From contig CM060732.1 in the NCBI GenBank assembly GCA_030704615.1, positions 65,641,053 to 65,705,052 on the forward strand: a stretch of 64,000 nt of DNA. Reading direction: 5' to 3'. Under the pieces are notes generated by a model, which saw only the letters and a program-made list of their open reading frames with translations, did no database searches and was not told where the DNA came from. This DNA is from Takakia lepidozioides. Lineage: Eukaryota; Streptophyta; Takakiopsida; Takakiales; Takakiaceae. The position numbers and the translations under genes were made by a program. Positions 55,050 to 64,000 of the stretch are shown in pieces (positions within the stretch are counted from its first letter, which is position 1; each line of letters begins with the position of its first letter).

Positions 55050-56453
55050 TAGAGAGTGCGTCCTGGTCGATACAGAGTACTTGGAGAGCCTCGGCGAAAG
55101 TCCCTTGGGTCATATGTGACGCCCGAGACTGTTGCTTCGGTCGTTGAAGACAAGAGGGAGGTGGTGGTGAAAAAAGAACAGACGTCCTCCACTCCAATCG
55201 TTGAGCTTTCCGATTTGTCCGATGAGAGGCTACATAGACAGCATTTTGGAATTGAAACGAGTGAGCAAGTATGATTACATCCAGGACGATGTATTCCCAG
55301 GTCAAGGTGCCATCAAAGTTTTTCTTTTCAAAATGTCGACTGTTGGGGAGGGCAGTGGGGTTAGCCTCGTGAAGCAGGATCAGAAGACTGGGGACTTGCA
55401 GAACTGTTTTCTTATGTTTGATCATGTGAAACGAGTGAAGGATTGGACAACAATGGCTTTACGATCCAGTGTACCAACGAGTTATGACAATTGCAGTTTG
55501 TGACATGCAATCCGAGGATACGGAATCCCAGAAGCTCATGTGGAATTCCCTGATACGTGTCATGGGCTGCCATCTCCAAATTTTGCAGGTTTCATGGCGG
55601 ATAGTGCTCAAGCAAATTTCAATGCTGTTCGTATTGTCTTCGGATCAGACGACCCAAAAGTGCCTATGCCAGGAAGAGAGCGTATATGTCTATTCCATTG
55701 GACACAATCTCTGGAAAAACATACAAAGTCGGACATCAAACCAGAGATGCAGACTCAGCACCATAAATTGTGCAAACAGTACAAAGATGCTAGAACAATG
55801 AAGGAGGCGGACACTTTGTTCCAGACAATTCGTGCCTGGTGGTTTTCTTCTGGAGCTGCATCACTTGGGAGTATGAGAGCATTGGAAGATTGGCTGGCGT
55901 TTTGGCACTTCCGGTATAGACAGTGGGGAGCAGCCATGCCATTGGTACGAGGCTTATATTTATTGCTTTTATTCATACATTTGCTTTCCATTTTATTGTG
56001 TCCTCGCTTTCTTTATGTTGTTTTCTGTTCACTGTTTTGAAGTGTGGTTCTGCACTTTGCAGAACATGTCCATTGAGGAAATGGCGGACATGCCATCTTG
56101 CAATTTGGCAGAAACTGTGCACAACGCATGGTTGCAGCAGTCTGGGAAACGAGGTCGGGATTTGTATGTGGCAACAACAGATGATTTGGTACGTGCCTTG
56201 CAACAACAAACCCGATACCGTGATTTCTTACGAGGTGGGGTTGGTGGCAAGGGTCCGGACAAATGGGAGTTGATGTTGCGTGCTGCAAACAGATCTGGGG
56301 ATCCAATCAAGATAGAACGGGCGGTGAGCATGTATGCCCAGGGAACGCCACTTGTTTCTAGAGTTCCACATCTTGAAGGGAGGAGAGATTCGGCTCATGT
56401 AAGAGGAAATTGAACACTCCATTTGGTTCGGATTCAGATTCCCACAGGGTAGA
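55050..56453 (+). pseudogene. MULE3 transposase, first part (interrupted)
   Basis: Related to the MULE2 transposase. Matches are LELKRVSKYDYIQDDVFPGQ, VFLFKMSTVGEGSGV, VMTIAVCDMQSEDTES, NFAGFMADSAQANFNAVRIV, CLFHWTQSLEKH, FWHFRYRQWGAAMP, then an intron (donor near 55943, acceptor CTTTGCAG at 56063), and MADMPSCNLAETVHNAW. The frame shifts near 55250 and 55500 and again near 56400. The segment between the basic N-terminal region and YDYIQ is shorter than in MULE2. The gene is then split by element C at 56458/63381 and continues at 63386. It is clearly dead but a distinct lineage from MULE2. Confidence 0.82.
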
Positions 56454-56458
56454 CCGTG

Positions 56459-57180
56459 TGTCGCGGCCCTTTGCCTTGAGGGCAGGGGGTCGGGACACAT
56501 GAGGGCTGCCCCTGTGGTGGGGCAGCGGCAGCGATAGATATGGGGGCTGAAGCACCCTTGAGTGCCCCAGGCACTCAAGGAGGCGGAGGCGCTCACTAGG
56601 TGGAGCCCCGCACACCGGGTTGCGGTGGGGGTGGCTCCATAAGGGGTGGTGGTAGCTTAGCGGGACTTAGTGGGGGTGGCATAGGACTCACCATGGGGGC
56701 GGAGACCTCGTGGTGGGAGTCGTGGGGAGTCTTGGGACTCATCACGGTCCATAGGGGCCGTGGTGAGTGGGCCAAGACTCACCGCGACTCATCACCGGGA
56801 GTCGAGGGTTTTCGTGGTAGTTCGCCATAAAATGGCATGGCTGGTTGTGAAACCCCCGCGGACAGCTACAAAAGTATATATAAGGGGAGTAGTGACCCTG
56901 AGAACGGTGCAAGCCCGTTGGTGACCAAAAACTAGTGAGTAAGCGAGCGAGCCGGAAAGCGACCAAAGAATGGGGAGCTGTTCCGGACTGCCATCTACCA
57001 AAGGGAATTCCACCAGCCCAAATAGGTGGAGGGTTTAGTGGGGAGCGAAGGGGGACTGTTATGTCCCGGTGAGCAGCCGAAGCTCCAAGTTGGCCCGGGG
57101 CCAGGTTGGGAGTCAGACGCGCGCATCAAAGCGAGTAATTATGACTTGAAGGGGAGCTTATCGAAGTGAGGTGCGCGACA
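56459..57180 (+). repeat. 5' LTR of element C
   Basis: Starts TGTCGCGG, ends GCGCGACA. A TATA-like TATATATAAGG at 56875-56885 is a candidate promoter. It is followed two bases later by the primer-binding site. Confidence 0.95.
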
Positions 57181-57182
57181 CT

Positions 57183-57194
57183 TGGTATCAGAGC
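57183..57194 (+). other. Primer-binding site, initiator Met tRNA type
   Basis: TGGTATCAGAGC, complementary to the 3' end of plant initiator methionine tRNA, two bases after the 5' LTR. Confidence 0.92.
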
Positions 57195-57235
57195 TTAGAG
57201 TTCAGTACGCGATCGTCCTTGGGATTGGCCTCATC

Positions 57236-58468
57236 ATGGGGTCGGGCAAGCCAAAGTGAAAGAACGGCCCAAAAGATGATCCCAGGTGAGCCCGATGGGG
57301 GCGACGTGTCACCGAAGCGGCCGTTTGAGGAAGCGACGCAGGTTTCTGAAAACGAGGCCGCTCAAGAGCAGGAGGAATCCGAGAAGTCGGAGCCCGAGGA
57401 ATCCCTGAGAGCTCCGACAGACCAACAGATGCCTCCCATGCCGACAGCTTTTTGGGAAGGGTTGTTGGCGCAGTTTGGCGGGACGTTGAAAGACGTGTTG
57501 AAGGTGGCTAATGCCACTTCCGCTAAGGCAAAGTTTAAGGTGAAGCCTAAGGAACCCGGCACCTTCGAGGGCGTCCGAAATCGGAAGGCACTCAACACCT
57601 GGCTCTTGGAGCTAGAGCAGTACTTCCGGGCGGCCAAGTTGAGTGACAAGGATCGGTGGAAGTGGCTCCCACCTATTTGAGGGGCTATGCTCAACAATGG
57701 TGGCAGAAACGCCTTCACGACCGAGGTCCAAGTCCGGAAACCTTGAACTGGAGTGGGTTCAAGGAATTGATGAAGCGACAGTTTGTGCCCCTCAACGCGT
57801 CCTGGCTTGCCCGGGACAAGATGAGGAATTTGAAGCAAACAGATGACATTCGGGGATATGTCCAGGCTTTCAATGTGTTTTGCTCGAAGTCGCGGATATG
57901 GCGAACCAGAAATGGTCTTCAACTTTGTGGCGGGTTGGCCCCATGGGCCAGTCGGAAGTTGGAGGAGAAGCCACCTAAGACTTTGAACGAGGCAATTGAG
58001 AGGGCTGAATGTTTCTCAGATGTCCCTAGGGGTGAAAGACAAGACCGTACGGAGCTGAACCACAAGAAGACCCGGCGGGAAGGTGACTCTTTCCGACCGG
58101 AAAAGAAGTGGGATAGGCCACGCGGCGACAATGGCACGTGGAAATCGAAGGGAGGGCCTTCACACGTCAAGGCGGCACCCAGTGCTTCGAAAGGAAAAGC
58201 GGGTGGAGCGGCTTATGGCGGACAGAAGGCGACCTTTGATGGAGTGTGTTTCAATTGCGGAGAGCTCGGGCACATGGCCAGGAAGTGCACGAAACCCCGA
58301 CAATTGAACATGACTCGGGCAACCACGGAGCTGTCGGAAGATACCATCAGTCGCTTGGTGGAAGCGGTGGTCGCCAGGACTTGCAAGGTAGGCAAATTTC
58401 TTGTGAGTTGTATCAGGAAACTGGCGCATTGCGTAAAGGGAGTCACTTATTGTTCGTGGATGGGATAA
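57236..58468 (+). pseudogene. Element C Gag
   Basis: Gag packages the retrotransposon RNA. Frame 1 (to 57680) covers the acidic N-terminus, a matrix-like stretch and TWLLELEQYFRAAKLSD. Frame 2 (57656-58468) continues with YLRGYAQQWWQKR, WLARDKMRNLKQ, a Lys/Arg-rich region and the zinc knuckle CFNCGELGHMARKC at about 58247-58288. A frame break near 57668 separates the two and another follows the knuckle. The start codon is uncertain; ATG at 57236 (MGSGKPK-type frame) and ATG at 57276 are possible. Confidence 0.8.
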
Positions 58469-58719
58469 TATCCGGAACTAACGTGTCATTGTTGGTGGAC
58501 ACAGGAGCGTCGCACTCCTTCATGACACCGGCAACGGCACAAAAGCTGGGACTCCCGACAACTGACGTAGGGGCCTTTATTGAGGTGCATTCTGCTAAAG
58601 GAGAACCGCAATTGGCGACGAGGTTGGCGTTCGATGTTCCTCTTCAACTGGGGAGTTGGGAGGGACGTGAGAACTTCACCGTCTGCGAGATCGATGGAGT
58701 GGATCTCATTTTGGGATGA
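58246..58719 (+). pseudogene. Element C aspartic protease
   Basis: A retroviral-type aspartic protease for polyprotein maturation. LLVDTGASHSFM near 58490-58527 is the active-site [17 protein letters not shown] near 58674-58718 is the C-terminal substrate-side strand. The frame closes at 58717-58719, overlapping the next frame at 58716, so a one-base shift separates protease from reverse transcriptase. The upstream part of this frame (58246-58440) is a shadow of Gag and should be ignored. Confidence 0.82.
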
Positions 58720-60509
58720 CCTTTTTGAGCAAATCCGGAGCGGTCATAGATGGCCGCAAGAGGGTAGTCACGCTGCCATGTTGGAATGGTGGCGAGGTCT
58801 TACGAGTTTCGGAAACGCCCAAGCCCGTGGGAGGGCGAATAAACCTCCTGTCAGCAAAGGAGTGGGCCGTGGAGGAGGCACACGAACCCCAGTTTTTGCT
58901 CTACATTAGAGAAGTGAAGGGAGAAGGCGATGGAGAGCCGAGCCCAGATTGGATCAAGGGGATTTTGGAGAAATACCATGATGTGATGCCGGAGGATTTG
59001 CCAAGCGGCTTGCCACCGCGAAGAGGAGTGGACCACAAGATTGAGGTGATACCGGGATCAGAACCGCCTGCCAAGGCGCCCTACCGGTTGAGCCACATAG
59101 AGTTGGTCGAGCTGAAGACTCAGCTCAAGGATCTAATGTCAAAGGGGTACATCCGCCCAAGTAAGTCACCCTACGGAGCCCCGGTGCTATTTGCAGACAA
59201 GAAGGATGGGACGCTACAGATGTGTGTCGATTACAGGGCTCTGAATAAGGTGACTATCAAAAACCGGTACCCTTTGCCAAGGATCGACGACCTCTTCGAT
59301 CGGTTGGCAGGAGCGAAGTATTTCAGCCGGATCGACTTGCGCTCCGGCTATCATCAAATTCGGGTGGCGGAAGAAGATGAGGAGAAGACCGCGTGCAGGA
59401 CAAGGTATGGTTCATATGAGTTCTTGGTGATGCCTTTTGGGCTCACCAATGCACCAGCAACATTTAGCACACTGATGAACAGCCTTTTCCAGGAGTGGTT
59501 GGATAACTTTGTGATCGTGTACATCGACGACATCTTGGTGTATTCGAAAACAAAGGAGGAGCACCTGGAGCACCTCAAAAGGGTGTTCCAGAAATTGCGG
59601 GAAGGGAAGCTGTATGCCAAAGCTTCAAAGTGCAAATTCGGGGTTACAAAAGTGGAGTTCGTGGGGCATGTGATTACACAGGATGGGATCAGAATGGATG
59701 ACAGGAAGGTGAGGGCAATTTTGGACTGGGAGCCTCCGACTTCGGTCCCGGGAGTGCGATCCTTCCTAGGACTCGCCTCCTATTACCGGAAGTATGTGAG
59801 AAATTTTGCCAAGATTGTGGGGCCGTTGTTAGACCTTCTATGTAAATCTAAAGTCTGGGCACGGAACACCTTTTGCGGCCAAGCTTTTGCTGAATTGAAG
59901 CAGCGGATGGCGGAAGCTCCAGTCTTGAAAATCCCGGAGTTCGATCGTCCGTTCGAGATACATACAGATGCGTCGGACTTCGCGATTGGAGGTGTACTGA
60001 TGCAAGATGGACGTCCAGTGGCTTACGAAAGTAAGAAACTGAATGAAGTGGAGCGATGGTGGCCGACGCACGAGAAGGAGATGAAGGCGGTGGTGCACTG
60101 TCTTGAGCTTTGGCGCCACTATGTTGGTTCCAACCCAGTGAAGGTGTTCACGGACAATGTCACGGTGAAGTATTTTGCCACGCAGCCCAAGTTGTCCCCA
60201 AAACAACTTAGGTGGCAAGATACTTTGGCAGTGTTCGACGTGGATATCCAGTATAAATCGGGACGAGACAACGTGGTGGCCGATGCTTTAAGTAGAAAGC
60301 AGCAGCTCTTGTTGGTGTACAAGGGCGAGACGGCGCTCCAAAGGAAGTTCCGAAAGGCTTGCCGGAATGATGAGCTGGCGAAGTCCGTGATGCAGGACTT
60401 GAGGATGGGGGTTAAATCGCAGTTCCACTTGCAAAATGGACTGCTCCGGTATAAGCAAAAGCGTCTCTACGTGCCAAAGGGAGGGATCAGAGATAGCCTC
60501 TTGAGATAA
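58716..60509 (+). CDS. Element C reverse transcriptase and RNase H
   Basis: RNA-dependent DNA polymerase with RNase H, intact over 597 codons. Landmarks are [20 protein letters not shown] before [59 protein letters not shown] (catalytic YIDD near 59518-59530); and [10 protein letters not shown]. RNase H starts at [14 protein letters not shown], has [15 protein letters not shown] and ends [11 protein letters not shown]. No stops interrupt it, so the enzyme core could still be made if the upstream shift is bypassed. Confidence 0.92.
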   Translation: MTFLSKSGAVIDGRKRVVTLPCWNGGEVLRVSETPKPVGGRINLLSAKEWAVEEAHEPQFLLYIREVKGEGDGEPSPDWIKGILEKYHDVMPEDLPSGLPPRRGVDHKIEVIPGSEPPAKAPYRLSHIELVELKTQLKDLMSKGYIRPSKSPYGAPVLFADKKDGTLQMCVDYRALNKVTIKNRYPLPRIDDLFDRLAGAKYFSRIDLRSGYHQIRVAEEDEEKTACRTRYGSYEFLVMPFGLTNAPATFSTLMNSLFQEWLDNFVIVYIDDILVYSKTKEEHLEHLKRVFQKLREGKLYAKASKCKFGVTKVEFVGHVITQDGIRMDDRKVRAILDWEPPTSVPGVRSFLGLASYYRKYVRNFAKIVGPLLDLLCKSKVWARNTFCGQAFAELKQRMAEAPVLKIPEFDRPFEIHTDASDFAIGGVLMQDGRPVAYESKKLNEVERWWPTHEKEMKAVVHCLELWRHYVGSNPVKVFTDNVTVKYFATQPKLSPKQLRWQDTLAVFDVDIQYKSGRDNVVADALSRKQQLLLVYKGETALQRKFRKACRNDELAKSVMQDLRMGVKSQFHLQNGLLRYKQKRLYVPKGGIRDSLLR

Positions 60510-60512
60510 TGC

Positions 60513-61440
60513 CATGATAGCCCGCTTGCGGGCCACGGCGGAGCCAAGTGCACTGCGGCACTCCTGAAGAAAGAGTATTTCTGGCCCAAACTGAGGAGGA
60601 GGCAGAGGAGTATGTCAAGACATGCACCACATGCCAACAAAACCGGAGCGAGTACAAAGCAAGCGGGGCTGTTACAACCCTTGCCGATTCCAGATGGGAC
60701 TTGGGAAGCGTCTCGATGGATTTCATGACTGCTATGCCGCTGTCAAAAGGATTCGATGCAATCATGGTGGTGGTGGATAGGTTCAGTAAAATGGGCCATT
60801 TCATCCCCACCAAGGAGACGGCAACGGCGCAGGAGACAGGGCGACTTTACTTCGCCCACGTCTTAAAGCATCATGGAGTCCCGAAGGATATTGTCTCGGA
60901 CCGCGATCCAAAGTTTACGAGTAAATTTTGGAGGGCACTTTGGAAGAAGATGGGGACGAGGCTGAAGATGAGCACCGCCTTTCGACCTACGACCGACGGC
61001 CAAACAGAAAGAGTGAATTCCGTAGTGAAGCAGATCTTGCGGAATTACGTGTCGGCAGACCAAACAGACTGGGTGGAACACTTAGACGCGGCAGAGTTCT
61101 GTTATAATAACATAGAACACTCCGCAACGGGAGTTTTCCCTTTCGTATTGGTCTATGGAAAAGCACCTCTGGTGCCGACAAGTTGGGCCGCCCAGGACGT
61201 TGAGGAACCGGCAGTAGCGGCGGTACTGGAAGAACGCGAGCGTTTGTTGAAGCTCGCAAAGTACAACATTGCCAAAGCTAGGAAACGGTATGAAAGGCAG
61301 GCGAATCGGAAGCGGAGGGAAGTAAAGTTTGAGGCAGGCACGGAGGTCTGGTTGAACATCAAGAATTTCCGACTACCTCCGGAAGTGAGTCCGAAGTTCG
61401 TACCTCCGTATGCGGGACCCTTTCGCATTCGGAAGGTATG
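60513..61440 (+). CDS. Element C integrase
   Basis: Catalyses insertion of retrotransposon cDNA. The zinc domain is split: its first His residues lie near 60513-60550 beyond the stop at 60507-60509, while CTTCQQNR near 60625 supplies the Cys pair. Core: SVSMDFMTAMP (first Asp), VSDRDPKFTSKFW (second Asp) and DGQTERVNSVV (Glu). Then YNNIEHSATGVFPFVLVYGK and the C-terminal VWLNIKNFRLPPEVSPKFVP with a GPFRI motif. The frame closes at 61439-61441 by a likely one-base shift; the next piece (61442-61530, HPVFHVSLLKPYFK) continues the same protein. Confidence 0.85.
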
Positions 61441-61552
61441 AATGAGGATGTGTATGAATTGGAGCTGCCGGCAAACAGCAAGGTGCACCCAGTATTCCAT
61501 GTCTCCCTTTTGAAGCCTTACTTCAAATGAAGCGCGTCCGAATCGGCATCAA

Positions 61553-61780
61553 GTGTTGCGTCCGCCACCTATGCTGTTGGATCATGAAAATGAACCTGAG
61601 TACGAGGTGGAGGCAATACTTAAGTCGATGAGGTTCAAGAACCGAGAAACGGAGTATCTCGTCAAATGGAAGGGCTATCATCATGTGGAGGCATCTTGGG
61701 TGCGTGCCTCAGAAATGGGAAACGCATCCGAGGCGGTTGCAGCTTTCGAAGGGCAACCTCAAAAGCGGAAGAAGCGTTGA
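61553..61780 (+). CDS. Element C chromodomain
   Basis: A C-terminal chromodomain (EYEVEAILKSMRFKNRETEY, YLVKWKGYHHVEASWV) with the aromatic/charged pattern of chromovirus integrases, thought to steer insertion through histone marks. It ends in KRKKR. It is separated from integrase by a frame shift and is part of the same polyprotein. Confidence 0.88.
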   Translation: MLRPPPMLLDHENEPEYEVEAILKSMRFKNRETEYLVKWKGYHHVEASWVRASEMGNASEAVAAFEGQPQKRKKR

Positions 61781-62655
61781 TGGGGACATCAACCTTGGAG
61801 CGTGGGGGAGGAAATGCATGCTTAGCCCGGCTCAGCTAGCTTAGGAATCCGATTGCAAAAACTTGTATTGTACGAAACGTGCTATAAATGAAATGGCTTC
61901 CAAATGTTGTGCGTCTTATTTTGTTTGGAATGGTGATGCATGGTATGGTTGGCTAGTGTGTAGAATGCATGCTAGCTTATATGTGTTTGCGTAGTGCCGA
62001 AATCGGGTGACCCCCATCCAAGGGACAAGGAAACTTGCGCCTTCTTTGGGAGTTCACGTGCTAGTGCGCACCTGGCGCGTGCGCATACTATAACTGCGCT
62101 ACCGAGGGGGTTGCCTTGTAGTGCCGGCTAATGCGGAAGCTACGTGCTTCCGTTCACGTACTATAATCGTGTAGCCTCGGGACGAAGTCATAGTGCGGCT
62201 TCGGCGTGTTCCCGTACCTCAGGCCAGCATTCCAAGGCGGACCCAATTGTAGTGATTGGGGCACACGGTTGGTTCAAGGTTATCTTCCTAGTCAAAGAGG
62301 GTTCCAGGTGAACCTTGCTCAAGGTGATGCCAAAAGCGACATCATGAGCGATCGCAAGCAATGTTTTTGCAGTAAGGCGATTTGATCCTCGGGGAGGATC
62401 GTTCCTTGGCCTGGAAGTAGGCCAAGAAGAGTGCACTGGGAGGAGCTGGAGAGGCTCCACCCTTGGCCGGGACTTGGAGGAAGTCGGCCGAACTAGCTAG
62501 TGGAGAGTAGAGTCAAGTGTGGGGTTTGGTTCTTTGCCATGGGACGCCATGGTGCGGAAACAAACTCCTTGATGTGGGACGCCACAACTTGGATGTTCGT
62601 TTCTACAAAATGGACAAGTCGATGAGGACATCGACTCCCTGTTGGTAGGGGTGTG
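61781..62655. other. Noncoding region between pol and 3' LTR of element C
   Basis: About 870 bp with no coding motifs. Purine-rich tracts occur at 61801-61815 (GTGGGGGAGGAAATG) and directly before the LTR (TGGTAGGGGTGTG, 62643-62655), the latter being the likely polypurine tract. Confidence 0.6.
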
Positions 62656-63380
62656 TGTTGCGGCCCTTTGCCTTGAGGGCAGGGGGTCGGGACACATGAG
62701 GGGCTGCCCCTGTGGTGGGGGCAGCGGCAGCGATAGATATGGGGGGCTGAAGCACCCTTGAGTGCCCCAGGCACTCAAGGAGGCGGAGGCGCTCACTAGG
62801 TGGAGCCCCGCACACCGGGTTGCGGTGGGGGTGGCTCCACAAGGGGTGGTGGTAGCTTAGCGGACTTAGTGGGGGTGGCATAGGACTCACCATGGGGGCG
62901 GAGACCTCGTGGTGGGAGTCGTGGGGAGTCTTGGGACTCATCACGGTCCATAGGGGCCGTGGTGAGTGGGCCAAGACTCACCGCGACTCATCACCGGGAG
63001 TCGAGGGTTTTCGTGGTGGTTCGCCATAAAATGGCATGGCTGGTTGTGAAACCCCCGCGGACAGCTACAGAATTATATATAAGGGGAGTAGTGACCCTGA
63101 GAACGGTGCAAGCCCGTTGGTGACCAAAAACTAGTGAGTAAGCGAGCGAGCCGGAAAGCGACCAAAGAGTGGGGAGCTGTTCCGGACTGCCATCTACCAA
63201 AGGGAATTCCACCGGGCCCAAATAGGTGGAGGGTTTAGTGGGGAGCGAAGGGGGACCGTTATGTCCCGGTGAGCAGCCGAAGCTCCAAGTTGGCCCGGGG
63301 CCAGGTTGGGAGTCAGGCGTGCGCATCAAAGCGAGTAACTATGACTTGAAGGGGAGCTTACCGAAGTGAGGTGCGCGACA
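62656..63380 (+). repeat. 3' LTR of element C
   Basis: Starts TGTTGCGG (one transition from the 5' copy) and ends GCGCGACA, followed by the duplication CCGTG at 63381-63385. Confidence 0.95.
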
Positions 63381-63385
63381 CCGTG

Positions 63386-64000
63386 ATAACTTCTCGAAGC
63401 CTCGTGTTCCCCTGCATGACAGCTCCATGTCCGGAACCTCCATTGTGGAGGAACCTCCAATACGACGGCAAACTCCAGCATCAAACATTGCCACTGAAAT
63501 GGTGCAGGAGAGAAACAACCCCCTTGATGTGCTTGAGTCCGCATGCCCCGACCACGTTTGGCACATAGAACGCACAAGTGTAGGGTCTCGTGTGAAATGT
63601 ACAGCGATCAGGGCAACTAATTTCAAGAAGTGCACTTCATCTATATCCAAAGATGGTGCCCAAACTCCTACTCCAACTTTCACGGGCTTGATGCGTCCAT
63701 ACGGTCAACCAGAAGCCAAGAACCACAAGTTCTGGTTCTGCGCAGATGATTGTGCCAGATCTGTGCATGGAACTGTGCGTCCTTCCGTAGTGATGAAGCC
63801 ATCTCCTCCAACCGTTTGGCCCGTGAAGGTGGGAACACATCTCAGTTTTCAAGAGATTGAAATGCTGGAGGAGGCAGGTTTTTCCCTTGCGAGACAATCC
63901 CAACTCCATGCATGTGCTACTACTTCTGCGTCCTCCCGGGTCCCCCTGGCAAATCCTGACTTGTGGCCAACCAAACGAGATGGAAAGCTCATTCGGCGTT
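63386..64000 (+). pseudogene. MULE3 transposase, second part, open at right edge
   Basis: This continues the MULE3 transposase after element C. It is open to the window end and matches the MULE2 region before the SWIM finger: PTPTFTGLMRPYG against PAPTFTGRFVHAK, then KFWFCADDCARSVHG against QFWFCRHDIMTCVYG, VWPVKVG against VWPVEPG, and EIEMLEEAGFSLARQ against EADALTAAGFRMVQR. The Cys pattern in FWFCxxD is shared by both. The SWIM finger itself must lie beyond 64000. Removal of element C and one CCGTG restores a continuous frame across the junction. Confidence 0.8.

Larger units (their letters stand above)
56459..63380 (+). mobile_element. Element C: complete chromodomain Ty3/gypsy retrotransposon
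   Basis: 6922 bp with LTRs of 722 and 725 bp, target duplication CCGTG (56454-56458 and 63381-63385), and LTR ends TGTCGCG...CGCGACA. The order is Gag, zinc knuckle, protease, reverse transcriptase, RNase H, integrase, chromodomain, the plan of plant chromoviruses. The LTRs differ at roughly a dozen substitutions plus several single-base indels by eye, so the insertion is fairly recent. Frame breaks near 57670, 58350, 58715, 60510 and 61440 interrupt the polyprotein; many look like one-base shifts and could be mutations or sequencing errors. Confidence 0.95.

Noticed and set aside
54472-55425. Long frames across the N gap
   Set aside because: Open only because N codons contain no stops.

Overview
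The window is transposon-packed nuclear DNA of a land plant. Evidence for a plant: fragments of PLS-class PPR genes, including a DYW-type tail with a CGDCH motif; CACTA and Mutator-like DNA transposons with plant-type ends; a chromodomain Ty3/gypsy element with an initiator-Met-tRNA primer site; GT-AG introns. The density of DYW-type PPR debris suggests a seedless land plant (fern, lycophyte or similar), but the species cannot be fixed from the sequence. No intact ordinary host gene was found; nearly every ORF belongs to a mobile element or is a gene fragment.

Layout. 1-3079: minus-strand Ty3/gypsy gag-protease with LTR-like DNA (element A), running off the left edge. 3080-5373: a spliced Ulp1-like (C48) peptidase remnant cut by element A, then an acidic low-complexity segment. 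5374-20163: CACTA1 (3-bp duplication CGT), carrying duplicated PPR/DYW gene pieces and itself hit by a 1.7-kb small transposon (7800-9522) and by MULE1 (10282-17544, 9-bp duplication GATGTGATT). 20167-21589 and 26575-27077: unassigned older DNA split by CACTA2 (21590-26571, duplication GAG). 27087-42554: MULE2, a 15.5-kb Mutator-like element (duplication CGTTTTCAC). 42564-43800: unassigned DNA. About 43850-49992: 5'-truncated, internally deleted Ty3/gypsy element B. 49993-53130: CACTA3, nearly identical to CACTA2. 53131-54547: 3' end of a minus-strand gypsy element (element D) up to a 500-N gap. 55048-64000: a third Mutator-like transposase (MULE3) split by the chromovirus-type element C (56459-63380, duplication CCGTG).

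The most interesting system is in MULE1 and MULE2. MULE2 encodes (i) a MULE transposase with an N-terminal Cys/His region and a C-terminal SWIM zinc finger, (ii) a large multi-exon protein in which a ParB/sulfiredoxin-like domain (DGNHR motif) is followed by a region resembling a beta-class amino-DNA methyltransferase (motif X then VLDLICGTG), and (iii) two divergently transcribed copies of a family of about 190 aa with no recognised fold. Between the transposase and the ParB/methyltransferase gene is an array of about 32 CpG-containing palindromes (AAATGCGGCGCCGCATTT and GGTACC/GGCACC variants) spaced about 53 bp apart. MULE1 is a smaller, rearranged relative with pieces of all three genes but a different palindrome (AATTTCGGCGCCGAAATT) spaced about 63 bp apart. 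Both spacings are close to whole numbers of helical turns and both palindromes keep the core CGGNNCCG. I infer an element-specific recognition system, in which an element-encoded protein reads or modifies a dense palindrome array, by analogy with bacterial ParB-parS and plant VANDAL anti-silencing. This is a hypothesis; the sequence shows the genes and arrays, not the binding or methylation.
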